Assembly (NCBI GenBank): GCA_963920705.1
Contig: OY987225.1
Coordinates: forward strand, 18,307,492-18,371,491
Length of the DNA stretch: 64,000 nt
Direction: 5' to 3'
From: Odiellus spinosus
Lineage: Eukaryota; Arthropoda; Arachnida; Opiliones; Phalangiidae
This document shows, piece after piece, positions 55,601-64,000 of the stretch; positions within the stretch are counted from its first letter, which is position 1; each line of letters begins with the position of its first letter. Position numbers and translations under genes: made by a program. Under the pieces are notes generated by a model. It was not told where the DNA came from and did not search any database. It was given only the letters and a program-made list of their open reading frames with translations.

Positions 55601-58600
55601 TAATATCAGTAAAGGGCCAGTTTTCGTCGTAGCCCATCATTTAAAAATAGTGAAAAAAGTCATCATCCCGGTCTGGCTCGAGTGGTTTGGTCGGTAACGT
55701 TCCCACAAGCGCATTTCCTTTTGCACAGTTCCCACAAGCGCATTTCCTTTTGCGCAGTTTTCCATTTCCGCAGTTTTCCATATGTTTTGGGTGTAGTGCT
55801 CATTTTCTAACCGCTAAATTGTTATAAATTTCGCAAGACCTTCCGCTAATAACGATAAAATCTTTGCGTCCTCGGGAATTTAATTTTTTTTTTAAATTCC
55901 ATCGGGGATATTTAAGCAAAGTTTCGAATCCCATTGGGCCGAATCCAAAACTTGCCAAAGTGCGGGTTTTTCAGTCGAATGATATTCGGCGGTTGAATGA
56001 GAAATCGGTCGATGGGTTTCGACTAATTGAAAAATGACCTTATGATACAGGAGCAGTTTTACTGTACCAATAAATCGTAACCCTCGTGTGCTTCGGTCTA
56101 CGAGTTCCAATGGGATTCGGCACAAAGAAGAACTGCGCTTACGGAAAACTGCGGAAATGACAACTGCGCAATTACACAGCGACTGCAGCCGCTAGAGTGT
56201 CTCGAATCAGAATCTGCCGGACATTTATCTCGGCCTTTGGTGATAGCAAGAATTCATGGGAGGGCCGAGATTCAATAACCATCCTCCCAAACTTTGTAGA
56301 AAAAGTTCGTTTGCTTCGAATCGATTTTTCAAGTAAATCGCTCCTGACATCTATTATTAACCCGCGCCACTAACGACCTTGACATAATATTTTGGGTAAT
56401 AAAAATGGAGCCGACCGAAAAAAGATCTAAAGGGCCTTTCACACCAGCCAATCTTTATCTCCAACTAGTTGGTCCAACTAATCGGAGCAATTAGTTGGTC
56501 CAACTCCACCGTTCACACACTTAAAAAAATTTATAAACATTTTCCTTCAATTTTCATGAACATCCAATCATTAAGGGTTAATCTGATGTTATAATTTTCG
56601 CCACTCCCCCCTTTTTTTTTTTTTTTTTGGTACTTTTTAAATAATCGCGGCCGAATTTTTGCGGCTTATTTTTAAAAATTATGCGCGGGCGCCACCTAGC
56701 AGAGATCGAGTGAAGAACTAGAGAGACTCCTGGGTTTCGCTACACAGTTATCGTTTATTTAATTGCACTTGAGGATAAATAGGAGTTTAATTTCACACTT
56801 TAAAGCCTCATTTTCATGGTGGCTTGTAAGCTAAATTTTTACACGCAACACGCGAATATCTAAACGAAACGGATATTTCACGCGGACGCCATAGCTTCAA
56901 GCGCTGCTAAATTACGAGCGAAAAAAATACGCTAGTATTTTCTCCACGCTAGTTTTAGCGTACACGCGACCATGAAAACGGGGCTTTATGTGTTAACGTA
57001 CCTTCAATTTAGAATTAGTTTTCGAATTCATTGCCAATCGGTTCCAGAATAGAGAAAAAGTCAAACGATATGTCCACCAACCAGCCCAATCAAAAAGAAA
57101 ATGGCTACCAATCTATGCCAGAAGACCAGGATTATTTTTATGACCGTAAACTAATTCCTATCACGTGACGGAGAGGCCTCTGATTGGTCAAAGTCTTAAA
57201 GTTGGCGCGACAAGTTGCCATAAAATTGGGTCAGCAACCCAATTTTTTCAGGACAATTTTAATTTTGCCAACTCCACCAATTTTTATTCACACGGAGCAA
57301 CTAGTTGGGGCAATTTGAGTTGCCACAACTAGTTGGAGCTAAAAATTGGCTGGTGTGAAAGGCCCTTAAGCGTACAAAATGTTGCGACGAACTTTTGTTA
57401 CAAAGTTTGGGAGGATGGTACCAGAGGCTAAATCTATGCTCCCATGTTCTTATGGAACCTGAATGGATTCTTGCAAATAGTATTAAGCTATTCTTATGGA
57501 ATAAAGTGATAAACTTCTGATACTTCTACATTCAGTATCTTTGATTATATGAATATGAATGTTTAATTCGTAGATGTTTATAACCATATGGATTTAGTCT
57601 CACAATTAAAATGGTCTTACAAAGTGGCGTAGAGGAGTAAGGCCGTTTTTCTAAGATGCTTATTCGTCAATACTTGCACGAAGGTAGCTTTGTCCGCATT
57701 ATTGTCCTAATAAATTGAAAGGAGCGGAAAATAAACTCTAATCAAAATTATTAAAAAAAAATTGGCATTATACTAATTGGGTTTACATTTAGCTCTCCCG
57801 GCTATTAATACCCTCTTCAGACGAGGAGTAATTAGCTGGTTTAATGATATTTAGCCGAGATTTACATAAGCTATGGTCACTCTAGCATTTCTTAATCGAT
57901 TTGAAACGGTAAAACCAAACCGATATTCAAATCGCCAGGAATTGTTTTAAGCGTCATGCGTTCACACATTATCGTTATAAATCGATTTATTGTAACTTCA
58001 ACTATCGGTTGTTGAAACCGAATCGGTATTAAACTGCATGGTTCCCGAAGCAGTTTCGACAAATCAAATCAAATAGAGACGAGAAAAAAAACGGTTTCCT
58101 GTTCACAGGACTCTAGCGAAACGTTCTGAAACGGTTTAAATAAGTCGATTCCGAGGCCTAGTGTGAACGGGGCTATAGCCTTCTCAGTTCAATTAGCCTC
58201 AGTTAAATATGATTAAACCTCGGTTAATTATGCCTAGTCTGCAGAGGGTATAACGGAGTAAGAAAGCGGTCTCTACACCTCGTATAAGTTAAAAGATTCA
58301 CGGATAAATGTAAACCGAAACTTTCTCGTCTACAACCAAGCTACTCATTGGTGGATATATCGCTGCATAGGCAAAAGCCTCGTTCATACATAGGCCTAAA
58401 TGCGCTTCGTTGCGGTTCGATTTCTATAACTGGTTATCAAACCAACGTGAGAAATCAGTTCGTGTTGGTTCGGGAAGCAGCTTGGCCAAGTCGCTTCGGT
58501 TCAATCCGCTTTGAAAATAACGAGGCGGGGAGACAAATTTGCTGATAAATCTTAAAATAACGCGATTAAAATTATACTTTCTGTCAAAAACTATCAACCA

Positions 58601-61600
58601 ACGAGTTACAAACACGATTTACTAATTAGTTTGAGATAACTATTTAAAAATTTTAAATTCTGGGCATTTTTTAAAACGACCCTAAGCCTTGGCCTAGGTC
58701 GAACCGGGGCGAACGGCCGCGAACCGTCATGTCAGCGTGTGAACCAGGGAAAACGCTTCGAACTGGTTTTGGAACAGATTTTGCCTTCAAGTGTGAACGA
58801 GGCGGGTCGGCTATATAAAATGTATCTCTCTATCTAACACTTGCACAGCCCTTTCCCATTCCTTAGATGGCATTATGCAGCGTTCCTTAAAAGTCTCTAG
58901 TTGTTCAGAGGATTTACAATAGGCCTTATTATAAAATAACCTTGAAAACGGATAAAACAGCCGTTAAAAACCTTCCGTTTGCATTGAAGATGTTCCCTTT
59001 TTCCAAGATTGGTTCAAAGTATAGGATTTTCTATACTTTTGCCAGCCTTGAAACTAACTAAAAGAACCGTTAAATAGAACCCGTTTCTACGGAAGATGTT
59101 GCCTTTTTTCAAGGTTGAGACGAGGTCTGAATTTATGTTATCGTCTATTCACTCGAGAGATAAAATGCCTAAATAGAAATTCGGTCTTATTCAGAACTTT
59201 CCTTAATCCACCTCCTGCTCTTATAGATTTCGAAAACGATTTGTTACAAGAAAGTAACATAGGGAATTTCTGTTGTTTAAGGCAGGGTTCGTTAAAATTC
59301 CCACACAACAAGCGTCCTCTAGCGGCAACCATAGGCTACGATAATCACTAACAAAAACTATCCCGCGTGTCTGCCGTGAATTGGAAAGAAGCCAGATTTA
59401 CGAGCTTGGGATAGACATACACAGTTCTTGATTAAAAAAGAGCGTGATATCAAGGAAATAACTCGTAGAAATATGATATTTAACCACTGACAAACAAGAA
59501 AATCCGTTAATTGTGGATAATCGATTAATTTGAACTAAAATTACTTATAAACAAACTTTAAATGGCTAGACGCATATATTCCTTTTGATAAATTGATTTG
59601 ATTTTTTTCGTGATAACCTTTATATTGACCACTTTCATTTCAAATTAATCGAAAATAGTTATTTTTTATCGCAACTGCGGTACGATTACCATCTATTACT
59701 GACGTTGTTTTTTTAATTTTTAAACTACCTTGTTAAACGTTAAAATTTTAAACAAACGCTGAGCCCAATTTTCTGTTTCACCCTGACCCTATGGATTTTC
59801 CTCTTACCTCGCGCGAAAGCTCTTCAGAAACACAGATTATTCTTAATATGCCTTCTTATAACCTTGTAGTATCATTCCCTAGTGGTCTTCATTAACACTA
59901 GGTTTCTACGCCTAGGGTACTTTCTACGACACGGCAGACGACGCTTATATTTTTTGTTACTTTCTGAAATTTTCTCTCACCGTATTAAGATTCTAAAATT
60001 GACATAAATCAACTAACCTCTTCAATTTTGCTCTTGAGTCCTGTCATGACTTTACCAATATCTTCGATTTTGGTACCATTAACTTTAGCGTGATCCACTT
60101 ATTGATTCTCCGCCCTTTCGTAATGTTTCGAGGCTACTAACCATTTTGTAGATTCTGGAACAAACCTAATTCCACGTTTCCAGCTTATCGTTAGAATATC
60201 ACATTGTCGTTTATTTCCATTTGTCTATTGACTTACCACCAAATACCGAGGAGTAAAGGTAATTGAGCGGGTATTGAGCTAATCCAAGCGAGAGTCCTCC
60301 AACTGGAAACCAACCATGTTAGTCCGGAAAGTATAACGACGCCCAATCCCGAAGTTCCGGAAAAGCTGTACATTAAGTAGTCTCTGTATTTCGGACCAAC
60401 TGCTTCTAAAACTGAAATTAATATAAATGAAGGACTGTAAAAGTTTTATTCAAAGGCGCATGGTTTATCTCTGGATAGATTTTTTTTTCCCCGATTGGTG
60501 ACGTATGTTTCGATTCTGGAACTAATTACCAGTAATATTTATAGGGCCAAAGCAAACGACCTTGGTTTTGGCAGGGTTTGATATTGGCGTGGTGACCTAT
60601 AATGCTTTAAGTACGCATAAAACCCTTAGTAATACAAATGTCAACGGTATACTTACACGAGCATAACAGGGCATTGTGAGCTAAAGCTTGAAAAAATCCA
60701 GTAAGAGCTCTTATGACCAGAAACAATGACGTACTGTTGCACAATGGCACTATGATGGATGTCAGCAATACCAATGCTTGAGCAACCAAAGTGATGGGTT
60801 TTCTACCAAACCTACGCGTCATAATATAATTAAGGTACTTAGGAATATCTCTGTTCAGCTAATTCTATATTTTATCAAAGTCAGCACGCTTCTGGAGCCT
60901 TGGGGGACTTAAGCTTGTATCGGATCGTCATATTTTCTCGATAGGTTTCAAGGCCATTCGAAGGTCTTGCCAAAGTGTCTCTCGCGTTACCGTGGCAACC
61001 GACGTAGGAGACGTTGCCACGGTAACGTGAGAAAGACGAGTCTCCAAAATCGCTGAATGATCCCGCCACCTATAGTGAAAAATTTGCAACTAAATTTCCT
61101 ACTTTGGGAAAAAAATTCTCGCTTGCACTGGCTTTGATAAAATATAAGAGGCGTTGCTTTGTTAATATTTATCATTTAAAATTATTAATCATAATCATAC
61201 TTGTCCGCTATTTGTCCAGCAGGCATGTAAGCGATAAAATTGCCAACTGAATAAACCATATATCCGAAAGATACAGTCCAAGCGCTGTCGCAAACCAAAT
61301 CCCACTGTAATAGTGGTAAGAGTGTAGTTTATGGTATCAAAGTCAAACAAAATGGTCAATAACCTAACCGTAACTTCGAAACTTAATGTAAAACTGTGGA
61401 AAATTGTAAAATAGGTAAATATGAAATGTGTTTTTGACTCGTTCAATTTGTTGATCTAGCAGAATTCGTAACTCTTGTGGTTTAACGTCTAAAAAAACAA
61501 TTCTAGCAAACCATTTTATATATTTACCTATATAAAATTTTTCCATATTTTTTTCTCATCTTTTTTTCTCTAAATGTTTCCACAATTTTTTTCCTTACAA

Positions 61601-61956
61601 ATGCTTTCCAAATATGTTTTTACAAAATTCTTAATTACCTCTTCGATCAAAGACTCCTTATTATCCGAATGATCGTAAATCCAATTAGTGCAATATTTCA
61701 ATTCACTTGACCCATCACTGGCGTTAAAATAACACTGATTGGTAGCATTAGCGTTCTTAAAAATGTTCGTTATATTATCTTTGAACTCCGTATAATTGTC
61801 CAATATGTCTCCATCAGTACAAATATGTTTTCTCGGTTGAACCGAAAAGTAGTAGTTCATTTTCAAGAAACTCCATGATATGGATCTGAATAAAACCACC
61901 ATAAATATACGTTTTTGCAATATACCGAATGGTCCAATCACGTCGGTAACATCCAT
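51611..61956 (-). CDS. SLC22-family organic ion transporter, exon set with an in-frame stop
   Basis: Exons in order: 61956-61639 (start, TM1, extracellular loop), 61304-61201 (WDLVCDSAW signature), 60811-60657 (DKFGRKP loop), 60411-60237, 60165-60018 (PES motif), [one expected exon not found], 55214-55073, 53066-52994, 52933-52752 (AELFPTNVR) and 51745-51611 (LPETRN, stop). Junction phases agree between all adjacent exons listed except across the gap. SLC22 members are plasma-membrane facilitators for organic cations, anions or carnitine with 12 helices; substrate cannot be read here. TAA at 60099-60101 is in frame in the PES exon, and the segment after helix 6 to 7 is missing, so the gene may be a pseudogene or the assembly has errors. 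The 60-nt intron 52934-52993 has no stop and is a multiple of three; retention is possible. Confidence 0.85.
51746..52520 (-). other. SLC22 intron with TCCTATA-rich repeat, copy 2
   Basis: About 51990-52085 repeats the block seen at 5723-5850 (CCTATATTATCCTGTATTTC and ATTGAAATATCCTATGAAG). Nothing else recognised. Confidence 0.45.
52521..52744. repeat. Foldback with ~85-bp arms around a poly-T core
   Basis: The arm from 52521 (ATTCATCTTGG, then GATCCCCGAATTAAAATACG onward) is repeated inverted up to 52744 (..TTAATTCGGGGATC, GAGCAGAGATGAAT). Between them is a T run of more than 30 bases then an A/T-rich linker. It ends 8 bp from SLC22 exon 52752-52933, covering its donor side in the pre-mRNA. 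Confidence 0.85.
53087..53435. mobile_element. CA...TG element (CAGAAGCC ends), 7-bp duplication, next to SLC22 acceptor
   Basis: 335 bp (53094-53428) with 32-bp inverted ends starting CAGAAGCCGATGAAACCCTC. GTAGTTT flanks it at 53087-53093 and 53429-53435. Its near edge is 28 bp upstream of the SLC22 exon starting at 53066, in the branch-point zone. Confidence 0.9.
53436..55072 (-). other. SLC22 intron with repeat remnants
   Basis: About 53975-54052 ends in GTGGTCACCCTG with TCCTATA-type motifs, sharing its terminus with the element edge at 29588. No exon recognised. Confidence 0.4.
55465..55545 (-). mobile_element. LINE 3'-tail fragment
   Basis: ATAATAATATTTATTTCGCA followed by a relative of the 18733-18815 tail (CGGCAACCACGAAGGCAAAG, then TGGTTGCCAGGC). 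It is a severely 5'-truncated copy of the CR1-like element, in the SLC22 intron. Confidence 0.75.
55696..56170. repeat. Inverted-repeat element with TGCGCAGTTTTCC ends
   Basis: TGCGCAGTTTTCCATTTCCG at 55751 is mirrored by GGAAAACTGCGGAAATGACA and ACTGCGCA ending at 56170. Just left, GTTCCCACAAGCGCATTTCC is tandemly repeated twice. No target duplication resolved. Confidence 0.55.
56247..57473 (+). mobile_element. CA...TG element, CAAGAATC family, split by a Harbinger-like MITE
   Basis: It begins CAAGAAT with an internal deletion of the left end and ends GAACCTGAATGGATTCTTG at 57473. The interior matches 51044-51360 on both sides of the 56431-57366 insertion. Confidence 0.85.
56428..57369. mobile_element. 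PIF/Harbinger-like MITE (936 bp), TAA duplication
   Basis: 56431-57366 begins AGGGCCTTTCACACCAGCCA and ends with its inverse; TAA lies directly outside at 56428-56430 and 57367-57369. The empty site GATCTAAGCG is seen in the sister element near 51242. Internal CAACTAGTTGG motifs repeat near both ends. GGGCCTTTCACAC ends with a TAA target are typical of PIF/Harbinger MITEs. Confidence 0.88.
57809..58250. mobile_element. TA-flanked inverted-repeat element hosting a family-X repeat
   Basis: TACCCTCTTCAGACGAGG at the left mirrors GTCTGCAGAGGGTA at the right; TA at both edges suggests a Tc1/mariner-type MITE. Family-X copy 57869-58174 sits inside, flanked by ATA on both sides. Confidence 0.65.
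57869..58174. repeat. Family-X repeat, nested copy
   Basis: Begins AGCTATGGTCACTCTAGC and ends CTAGTGTGAACGGGGCT, with ATA outside both ends. Interior blocks as at 37084-37335. Confidence 0.7.
58377..58803. repeat. Inverted-repeat element with GCCTCGTTCAYAC ends
   Basis: GCCTCGTTCATACATAGGCC at the left and GTGTGAACGAGGC at the right. The ends resemble those of family X and may be a related family. Target duplication not resolved. Confidence 0.5.
58804..60017 (-). other. SLC22 intron, expected exon not located
   Basis: By homology one exon (the loop before helix 7) should lie between 60018 and 55214. I did not find one with proper phase and splice sites. A weak candidate frame at 59138-59332 has FLFRHFISR but no matching donor. 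An imperfect ~114-bp tandem duplication spans about 58955-59124. Confidence 0.4.
60979..61034. repeat. Palindrome with two X-box-like motifs
   Basis: TCTCGCGTTACCGTGGCAAC and GTTGCCACGGTAACGTGAGA form 20-base arms around 13-14 bases. Each arm contains a 14-mer (GTTACCGTGGCAAC) close to the RFX X-box GTTNCCATGGNAAC. It lies in the intron between SLC22 exons 2 and 3. Confidence 0.75.
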
Positions 61957-62775
61957 AATAATGCGAGTTGATTAAATTTAAACCGTTAAGAAAAAAACAT
62001 TCAACTTAACGACCGCAAATTCGTTGTTTAACAGTAGCCAAACCTTATCTAAAACACTACATGGTAGGTATATAAGAATTATCTCTATAGTGGTATTAAC
62101 CCTTTGAAAGGATAACTTTTTACTCCTCCTCAAGAGTTGTAAGCCAACTCTGCGCGGAACAGTACAATAGCGTAATACCAAATAGTTCCAGTCCGCGGTT
62201 TTCAAATATTTAGTTCTTGGCGTGGTTAATTATATTAGCTCAAAGGGAGAATGTAACCTAATAACAAGTGTTTTTTTATCGATTCCTTATCGTTTAAATA
62301 GGCCTAATCCAATAATTTAAAACTTACCCGGAATTAATAGGCTTAGCGGGATTCATGAAGATCCAGAATTGCCTCCGTGTAACGTCGAACGACCAATGAG
62401 AAAAGGCCCATCATTCACGCGAGATCTAGACGAGACTTACAATCGCGTTTGATTGCTCGCCATTTGACTTAAATGATTAGAGGCGCTACTTTTCACCAAA
62501 CAGTTTTTGCAGCAAAAAAAATCGTCTAATCTAGCGATATTAATATTTTACAAAACTAAATTATTTTTTCGTGTATGCAAAATAGCTTATAGAAAATTAG
62601 CCCCCCCCCCCCCCCCGTAGACAGGCGTTTAACTCATGCCGATATTTCGAATAACATTCTAGCTAGCGTGATGACGGCACATCACGTGACTTTAAGTGCT
62701 TCTGACACTTTCGCGGTGGAAGCTGACATTGTCTTCGTCACATTAGTTACGAGCGTGTTTTGGGGATTTTATTGA
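61957..62775 (-). promoter_or_regulatory. SLC22 upstream region
   Basis: Presumed 5' UTR and promoter. It includes a run of 16 C at 62601-62616 (G16 on the SLC22 sense strand). No TATA box at a convincing position. Confidence 0.35.
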
Positions 62776-63210
62776 GCCATAGCAGGGCTCCCCAGGTCCC
62801 TAAAATACCTAAAAACCCCTACTTTTTTTTGAGGTCCCTAAACCACCATAAAATCGTAATTTGGTCCCTAAATCATATTTCTAGAAAATTTGGTTAAAAA
62901 TATCGTCGGCCTATAATATTGAATCCAAATTTTACGCCATGTCGAATTTACTAATTTTAAATTTCCACCTTTTAAAACTGATTAATTCAGGGTGATATAA
63001 TTATCACGAAAAAAATAGGAGAAATTTAAAGTTAGATTTGTAATAAAATATTTTTACAAAAAAACCTACTTTAAAAGTCAGTTTGTGAAAATTAAAGATC
63101 TCATTTCTTCTTAAATTGGTTCCTGTTTGCTCCCTATTTTAAAATTTTTGTTCCTATTTCATCCTATTTCCCTATATCTTTTTTAAATTTTGGTCTGAGC
63201 CCTGCCATAG
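62776..63210. mobile_element. hAT-like or CA...TG repeat with CAGGGCTC ends
   Basis: CAGGGCTCCCC at 62783 mirrors GAGCCCTG ending at 63204. GCCATAG occurs at 62776-62782 and 63204-63210, overlapping the last base, so the duplication is 7 bp, or 8 bp with a mismatch. The interior has TCCCTAAA and TCCTATTT strings. Confidence 0.65.
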
Positions 63211-63847
63211 GTCTGAGTGTCTTTTGATTAATTATAGCTAGGTTCTCCTTTTAATCGAATGCCAAAATCTGAATAATTGTGCCAATTTTTTGCACAATTA
63301 AGAGAAATTTCCAATTGTAGATTCGATAAAAAATATCAATCCATTTTCTTCTTGACTATTCCTTTGAAGTTTACAGAAGTTTGTCAATCGGTATCGATTT
63401 GCACACACACTTTCCAATTAACACCCCCAAGCCTACATCGAGAAAACGTTTTACAAGCCTGACTCTTATTTAACTTAATATCTTGATTTCTTTGACCCCG
63501 TAGATAAAAAAGTTTTATTGCTTTCAAATATGTAATACTGAATTTCTGAAGAAACGGGGGATTTTTTAACTTTCAAAACGAAAAAAAAAAAATCAAAAAA
63601 AAAAATCAAGGGAAGGTTTACTTACAAAACAACACAATAAAAAAACCGGTTGACCTTACGAATTCTCACTTTCTTCTCGAGTGAAGAAAAAAACGGAAAG
63701 GTGGAGGAGAGGGGGAAGAATTATGATGTCATGGGATCTTAGAGGCGTTCATACAATATCGGAGAAACCCAGGTTTATTTTGCGAAGCCAGATTTTCTCC
63801 ACGAGAGCGTTAATAAATATCTTCGGGTGTAGTTCGCGTGCCATAAG
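63211..63847 (+). promoter_or_regulatory. Upstream region of ABC transporter gene
   Basis: Poly-A rich stretch near 63580-63605 and CpG-containing sequence just before the ATG; no defined promoter motif identified. Confidence 0.35.
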
Positions 63848-63954
63848 ATGGATTTAGCCGTGAAACTTCGAAATGTGTCTTATTCGTACGATAAAGGAAA
63901 AAATGCTAAGAAAATCCTGGATGGTATTGACGTAACAGTTCCCGCCGGTGTCAT
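63848..63954 (+). CDS. ABC transporter, ABCH-like, first coding exon
   Basis: The ATG at 63848 opens 35 codons plus 2 bases before the donor GTAAGT at 63955. The peptide runs MDLAVKLRNVSYSYDKG, then KKILDGIDVTVPAGV, matching the start of an ABC ATPase domain just ahead of the Walker A (YGLLGPSGCGKTT) that should open exon 2. The VPAGV(I)YG wording fits the ABCH subfamily of arthropods (half transporters with the nucleotide-binding domain first, linked in insects to cuticular lipid barrier function). Walker motifs lie outside the window, so subfamily is inferred from about 35 residues; ABCG is the alternative. Confidence 0.75.
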
Positions 63955-64000
63955 GTAAGTCAATGACTTGATATTTTTCTTCAATTATTCGTGTAATTCA
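63955..64000 (+). other. ABC transporter intron 1 start
   Basis: GTAAGT donor and the first bases of the intron. Confidence 0.7.

Noticed and set aside
59138-59332. Missing SLC22 exon
   Set aside because: FLFRHFISR is suggestive, but the frame has no donor in the phase required by the exon at 55214.
1-64000. CRISPR arrays, bacterial operons or rRNA genes
   Set aside because: Spliced genes and eukaryotic transposons throughout. The 195-bp and 33-bp tandem arrays lack unique spacers between conserved repeats, and no rRNA segment was seen.

Overview
This is a gene-sparse, AT-rich, intron-containing nuclear segment of an animal genome. Five host genes can be read by splicing. From left to right they are NOP58 (+, 5' end outside the window), a SOCS6/SOCS7-type SH2 and SOCS-box adaptor (-), a small secreted Ala-rich repeat protein resembling cuticle proteins (-), an SLC22-type organic ion transporter (-), and the first exon of an ABCH-like ABC half transporter (+). 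An ABCH-type N-terminus and a cuticle-like secreted repeat protein point to an arthropod; I cannot name the species.

Layout. 1-10.7 kb: NOP58, a core protein of box C/D snoRNPs. Three consecutive introns each carry a box C/D snoRNA with the same 18S guide, matching vertebrate SNORD70, which also lives in NOP58 introns. 13.6-17.6 kb: the SOCS6/7-type gene, convergent with NOP58. 18.2-25.1 kb: a broken CR1-like LINE (with PHD finger and a 2A-like motif) that was split by an IS630/Tc1/mariner transposon, which was itself split by a 238-240 bp hAT MITE. Target duplications allow this stack to be dated layer by layer. 25-27.3 kb: two perfect palindromes with 7-bp target duplications, then the cuticle-like gene.

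28-42 kb has no recognisable gene. It holds hAT-type non-autonomous elements (two 556-bp copies and one 569-bp copy), CA...TG elements with 7-bp duplications, a 33-bp minisatellite, a diverged noncoding duplication, and a 195-bp satellite array with a four-monomer higher-order period. 43.8-48.7 kb is a Ty1/copia retrotransposon with nearly identical LTRs but broken ORFs. 48.7-62 kb carries the SLC22 gene, whose introns are full of mobile elements. One of its exons has an in-frame stop and one expected exon was not found. The window ends in the ABC transporter.

Recurring theme. At least five insertions, and two perfect palindromes, are bounded by 5'-CA...TG-3' ends and exact 7-bp direct repeats. 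Their terminal sequences differ, but the duplication length does not fit the hAT (8 bp) elements in the same window. This looks like a separate transposon group whose autonomous member is not in the window.
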